Shown here one piece after another: positions 60,176 to 64,000 of a stretch of DNA of 64,000 bases. This stretch comes from Macrocystis pyrifera (lineage: Eukaryota > Sar > Phaeophyceae > Laminariales > Laminariaceae). The stretch spans positions 620,001-684,000 of the forward strand of contig JASSKH010000041.1 in the NCBI GenBank assembly GCA_031763025.1, given 5' to 3'. The notes below the pieces were generated by a model. That model saw only the letters and a list, made by a program, of their open reading frames with translations, was not told the DNA's origin and did no database searches. The stretch's first letter is position 1. The number at the start of each line of letters is the position of its first letter. A program made the translations under genes and the position numbers.

Positions 60176-63100
60176 ATGGTGACCATCAGAGTCGACCGTA
60201 TCGGCAAGGTTACGGGCGCCAACATGGAGCACGGAACCGCAATGGGCATGACGGACGACAATGGTGCTCCCGTGAAGGTGGGGACCAATTGCGTTTAAAA
60301 TGATTGCTATTGTCTTAGATCGTCATTCGCTCCTACCTGCCTCTCGAGTTTCTGGACCCGAACCCTCTGCTTTTGCAACTCTTCTCGCCCCATCCGCCGG
60401 CAGACCCCAGGCTTGCCTTGTCCGATCATAGTGTCGACTGTCAGCCTGTCTAAGCTACTGACTGCATGCCTCCGGGTGTAGTCTTTCCATGAGGTTGCCC
60501 CGCCTCTCCTAACAATGCTGTGACTTTTTTGATAACAAGCGTTGTTATTCAGAGACCCGCGATCCTTCGAACCCAACCTCTCTCCCTTCATCAGGACTCT
60601 GCTGTCGGCGGCGCTGGCTTTGGGAGTGGAATTGCGGGAGCGGCACCAGTAGCTACGACGGCGACTCCTGGCTTGGGCGGGGCACTGGGTGGGAATGGAG
60701 GTTTGTCCAAGCCAGCACTGGGAAACAATAGTTACGAATTGGCGGGCGGCAGGCGAGGCTCGCACGATATCAGCGGCGCTACTGGCAACGGCAGCGGCCA
60801 GGCTGGCGTGGGCAATGGGGATGCACCTTCAGAAAACGGAGACGGACAGGAGAATGGAGAAATCACCGTCGGCAGCACCAAATCGAGGAGGGAGGAGGGC
60901 GAAGCAGACGTGGAGGTGCAGCAACCCCCCAAGGAAGATCTCATGGTTGACTTCACGGACGAGTTCGGCCGCGTCCGCACTATGCTGCAGAGGTGACCTA
61001 TTATTATTGCTGTTTTTTGTGCTACTATTAATAATAGTATCAAGTTATCTACCTGGTATACCGCTGCTGCACCCGTTTGTCTACTTACCGGTTGGCAGTC
61101 TCATTGTTGTATTGTTGTTGTGTTGTGTCACCTGAAGACAATGACAGCTTCCAGATCTGCGCCCTCGTACCGATCTGTACCTAAAGATCTCTACTTTCAT
61201 GATACTGGTACACACCAGTTGTTTGTAAGTTGCTGTTGTTGCGGAACTACATGTCTGTTGTTGTTGGTGTAGCGCTTTTTGTCGTCGTTGTTGCCACCGT
61301 CCACGCAAGTGCCACGCATGATCTGCTTGACGAACACCTCATCCTGAGACAGCAGCGATGCACAACTCGCCTCATGTACGTATCAACCCCGTGGTACTCA
61401 ACTCGAGATGTTTTTGCATGTGCTTATGTTGCCTACATCCAGGGTACACATGTACAGATACCAGGTATACCGTTTCGTCGGAAACGTGCTCCACTCTGTG
61501 AAGGGGCGGTTGTCCAAGCGCGATCTTTGCCCGCAATCAGACCTTTTCGTATCCAGGGTATGAGTATACATCGCTATTATAATTCGTACGTAGCTGTTCT
61601 GGTCCTGATGGCTTTTTTTTTTTTTTTTTCTTTTTGATCCTCCTTGGAGATCTGGGTAAAAAAAGCTTACGCCCAACACACTTTTTTTTTTGTGTACCGG
61701 TTCTAGTCCATCTGTAGAACACAGATTTTAACATGACACTCCACCAGTGTACATGTCATGAACTTGCCGGACCTCTTTGGTCCCGATAGTCGGTACGTTT
61801 TTGTAGCAGGCATTTGGTATCTCAGACAGCATCGTGTACATACTCATATGCTTTCGGCATTGTACTCGCATATATCTGATGGCCAGGTTTTTCCTATCGG
61901 ATCTGATGATCACATATGAGCGCATAAGCTACTGAACAGCAGTATCAATACATCAGAAATCTGACTAAACAACACACGCCTGGTGGTGCCTGGGACTGAT
62001 CGATCGTTTTACGCATGGAATACAGCGCACAGAACCCGTAAGAGTGCATACCTGGTACCTGGTACGTGTGGTAGCAGAACAGAGACGCCTGAGTTTTGGC
62101 CTCAAAGCGTTGTACTAGTATAGACCGGGTACCTGGTACCTGGTACGAGGGTATACCTTAACGTGTTCCGTGGCCAAACATACTGCTCTACAAAGTATAC
62201 TGGTAACCGATAAGGTATCAAAACAAAAAATGTCGGGTACTAGGTACGATTTTGAGGTGGTACGCACATTTTTTTCGGGAAACCATGTAAACGCGCTCGG
62301 GTCGCAGCTTTAGCCTGAGTTAGGTTTGTGAAATTCTAGATCTACGTAGGGCTTGCTTGCGTCGCGAAGAAAGCTTCGACCCTGGCGCTGCTCCGCCACT
62401 TGCAATGCTTGCTATTATTAATAATAGGACGGGCAGATTCGCGAGTCACGAAGGTGGTCTGCACAAAACTTCGGATTGATGTTGATGTCCTGGGCTTGCT
62501 TTTCGTACTCGTAGCGCCTTTACGCGTTCCTTCTTTTTTTCCGGTGGTATCGCGGCCACAACGAATGCCAGATTTCGTACTCGACAAGCCTCAGACGCCA
62601 AGAACATGTACACGCCGAGTGCGCTCCCTAAATATAAGCACATACCGGTAGTTGCTAACGAGGAAAACAAGCCGTTTTTTTTTTGTTATAGTGGGTCACC
62701 CACCCCTCACTAGAAGCACGGATATCCACCCGCGCTTAGTCAGCTCTTCTTCACCACCAACCTGGCCCGGCCACCGCTATGTTTGCGCAGCGAGGTCGAC
62801 AAGCTCAAGGGTAGGAGGTCCGGCAGAGGCGACAGCCGTGGCAGGGGAGGAGACAGTCGTGGTGGTCGCTTCCGCCGCAGCCGCAGCCGCGACCGCAGCC
62901 GCGACTATGGGCGGGGTAGAGACGACAGCCGAGACCGCAACCGCGACCGTTACAGTAGAGACCATGGTGATCGCGACCGGGACCGCAGCAGGCGGGACTC
63001 GCGCGACAGGTCCTCCCGGTACGGGGGCGGCGGCCGCGACAGAGACAGGGACAGTGATATGGGCAGGGGCCGTGATGGCGGCGACAGGGGTGGAGGGTTC

Positions 63101-64000
63101 CGCAGAGACTCTGGACGGTGAGCTTTTCTGTCATGCGTGGGGCCTGGGCTGCTTGCTAATCGTGGTTTGTTGTCGCTCTGCCATAGACCGGGTGAGGTGT
63201 GTGCCAAGAGGCAATGGCGTGGTCATTGCTGTTCCAAGAGGGGTTGCTCTTGAATTTTCTCAAGGCTCATATTCGATGCACTGCAAAAGTCCGCTAGCCT
63301 AGCTAGGATCATGTTTGTCGGGTGACATTGGCCCATTTACATTTTTGCACCTACGTTTGGAACACAAACTGCTTGGAATTTATCGTGGACCTTTGCACTA
63401 TTTGTTAGCTTGAGTTTGAGTGTCCTCTGCTTACAACAGCGAAGGGAGCTGCCGGCTTTTCGTTCCGGCAAGACCTTACGGAGACTGTTAGGGCTGCCTC
63501 AACGCTCAACGTCTACGCGGTTTCGCGAAACGACCGTTGTTTCCTGTGGCTCCTCGTGGCTCCATGTGGCTCCACCGTGCTGTGAAGCCTCACCTACTCA
63601 TATCATTATCGTACTGCTTCGTTGTTATTTTCGAGTTTTCTTTGAAAAACAGTTCCGATCGTCTTGTAAATGTCAGAGCATCCGCCGACGCGTCGCGCTC
63701 CTCCGAAAGAGGCGACACTTTTGATTGCCACTGCTGCCCTTCTTTCGGGACGGGTTCCCGCCTATCACTAGCCCCCCCGGGACGCTCCAGAAGCACCCTC
63801 ACGAGGCTACCTCTTCGCCGCTCACCTGTATGTTCGTTCCTTTTTTGCCTTGCTCTCGTGTCTTTCATCCCCTTCATCGCGGTTCCTCAAATTTTCGCCT
63901 TGGTTTGCACCGCGGGGTGGATTCGAATTTTGTGGATTTTTCTTCTTTCCAAAAAGCAGTGACAGCGACAGGGGGCCTTCTATGCGCGGGGTAGACAGCA
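60176..64000 (+). CDS. Gly-rich and Arg-Asp-rich protein, 3' incomplete
   Basis: Three exons are supported: 60176-60277, 60595-60992 and 62791-63117. Junctions are AAG|GTGGGG ... CATCAG|GAC (phase 0), CAGAG|GTGACC ... GCGCAG|CGAG (phase 2) and GGACG|GTGAGC (phase 2), so the gene continues past the window. Exon 1 gives MVTIRVDRIGKVTGANMEHG; exon 2 is rich in Gly, Ala and Asn and ends DFTDEFGRVRTMLQ; exon 3 is a long run of Arg-Asp, Arg-Ser and Arg-Gly. RD/RS-rich tails are common in splicing proteins, so a nuclear RNA-processing role is possible but not shown. Exon 1 may not be the first, since no upstream stop or start evidence was decisive. Confidence 0.6.
61613..61676 (-). repeat. poly(A)-tailed retroposon 3' end, copy 2
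   Basis: On the minus strand: AAGCTTTTTTTACCC, a GATCTCC/GGAGGATC hairpin, then an A-rich tail with A17. It parallels 44344-44405 and lies in intron 2 of the RD-rich gene. Confidence 0.6.
63118..64000 (+). other. intron or downstream part of the RD-rich gene
   Basis: Begins with a good donor (GGACG|GTGAGC). No following exon could be identified with confidence before the window ends. Confidence 0.45.

Noticed and set aside
62652..63302. 216-codon Ala/Thr-rich ORF on the + strand
   Set aside because: Alternative frame of the Arg-Asp exon (62791-63117). The RD frame joins in phase with the upstream exon.

Overview
The window reads as nuclear DNA of a photosynthetic stramenopile, most likely a brown alga of the Ectocarpus type (inference). 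Genes are split by GT-AG introns, some of several kilobases. Three proteins (FtsH, RbfA, GrpE) begin with a signal peptide followed by a Phe in an ASAF-like motif (SEAF, CSF, GCAF), the two-part address used by plastids of secondary red origin. Gene orientation alternates along the sequence, and two gene pairs are head-to-head with short shared promoters. Both traits are known from brown algal genomes.

Layout, left to right: thylakoid FtsH protease (+, 884-7961) with a 4.9-kb intron holding two copies of a 1.1-kb dispersed repeat; LarC nickel-insertase (-, 16582-11286), rebuilt here from ten exons; plastid RbfA (+, 16819-17487); a giant HERC1-like HECT ubiquitin ligase (-, 38474-19421, about 5,020 aa); plastid GrpE (+, 38916-44211, five exons); SNRNP40/U5-40K WD40 splicing protein (-, 50255-45202, six exons), with a third inverted copy of the 1.1-kb repeat in an intron; a small unrecognised ORF (-, 53320-52994); a decayed Ty1/copia retroelement (-, about 58.0-55.8 kb) beside a decayed non-LTR reverse transcriptase fragment (-, 59.2-58.5 kb); and the 5' part of a Gly-rich/RD-rich protein gene (+, 60176 to beyond the right edge).

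Functional links: FtsH, RbfA and GrpE all serve plastid protein quality control or translation (thylakoid proteolysis, 30S maturation, Hsp70 nucleotide exchange). SNRNP40, and perhaps the RD-rich protein, belong to splicing. The ubiquitin ligase combines an N-terminal HERC1-like region, a seven-repeat RCC1 propeller, a ConA/LamG-like fold, a zinc-finger pair, UBA, FN3, SPRY and HECT.

The most unusual content is the intron-rich nuclear larC gene with a nickel-binding-type His-rich insert. LarC is known from bacteria and archaea as the last enzyme of nickel-pincer cofactor synthesis. No larB, larE or larA is visible here. Two A8 homopolymers break the frame of the giant ligase, which looks more like sequence error than decay, because every neighbouring splice phase agrees once one base is corrected. 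Exon boundaries were worked out by hand from splice sites, reading phase and family motifs; no transcript data were available.
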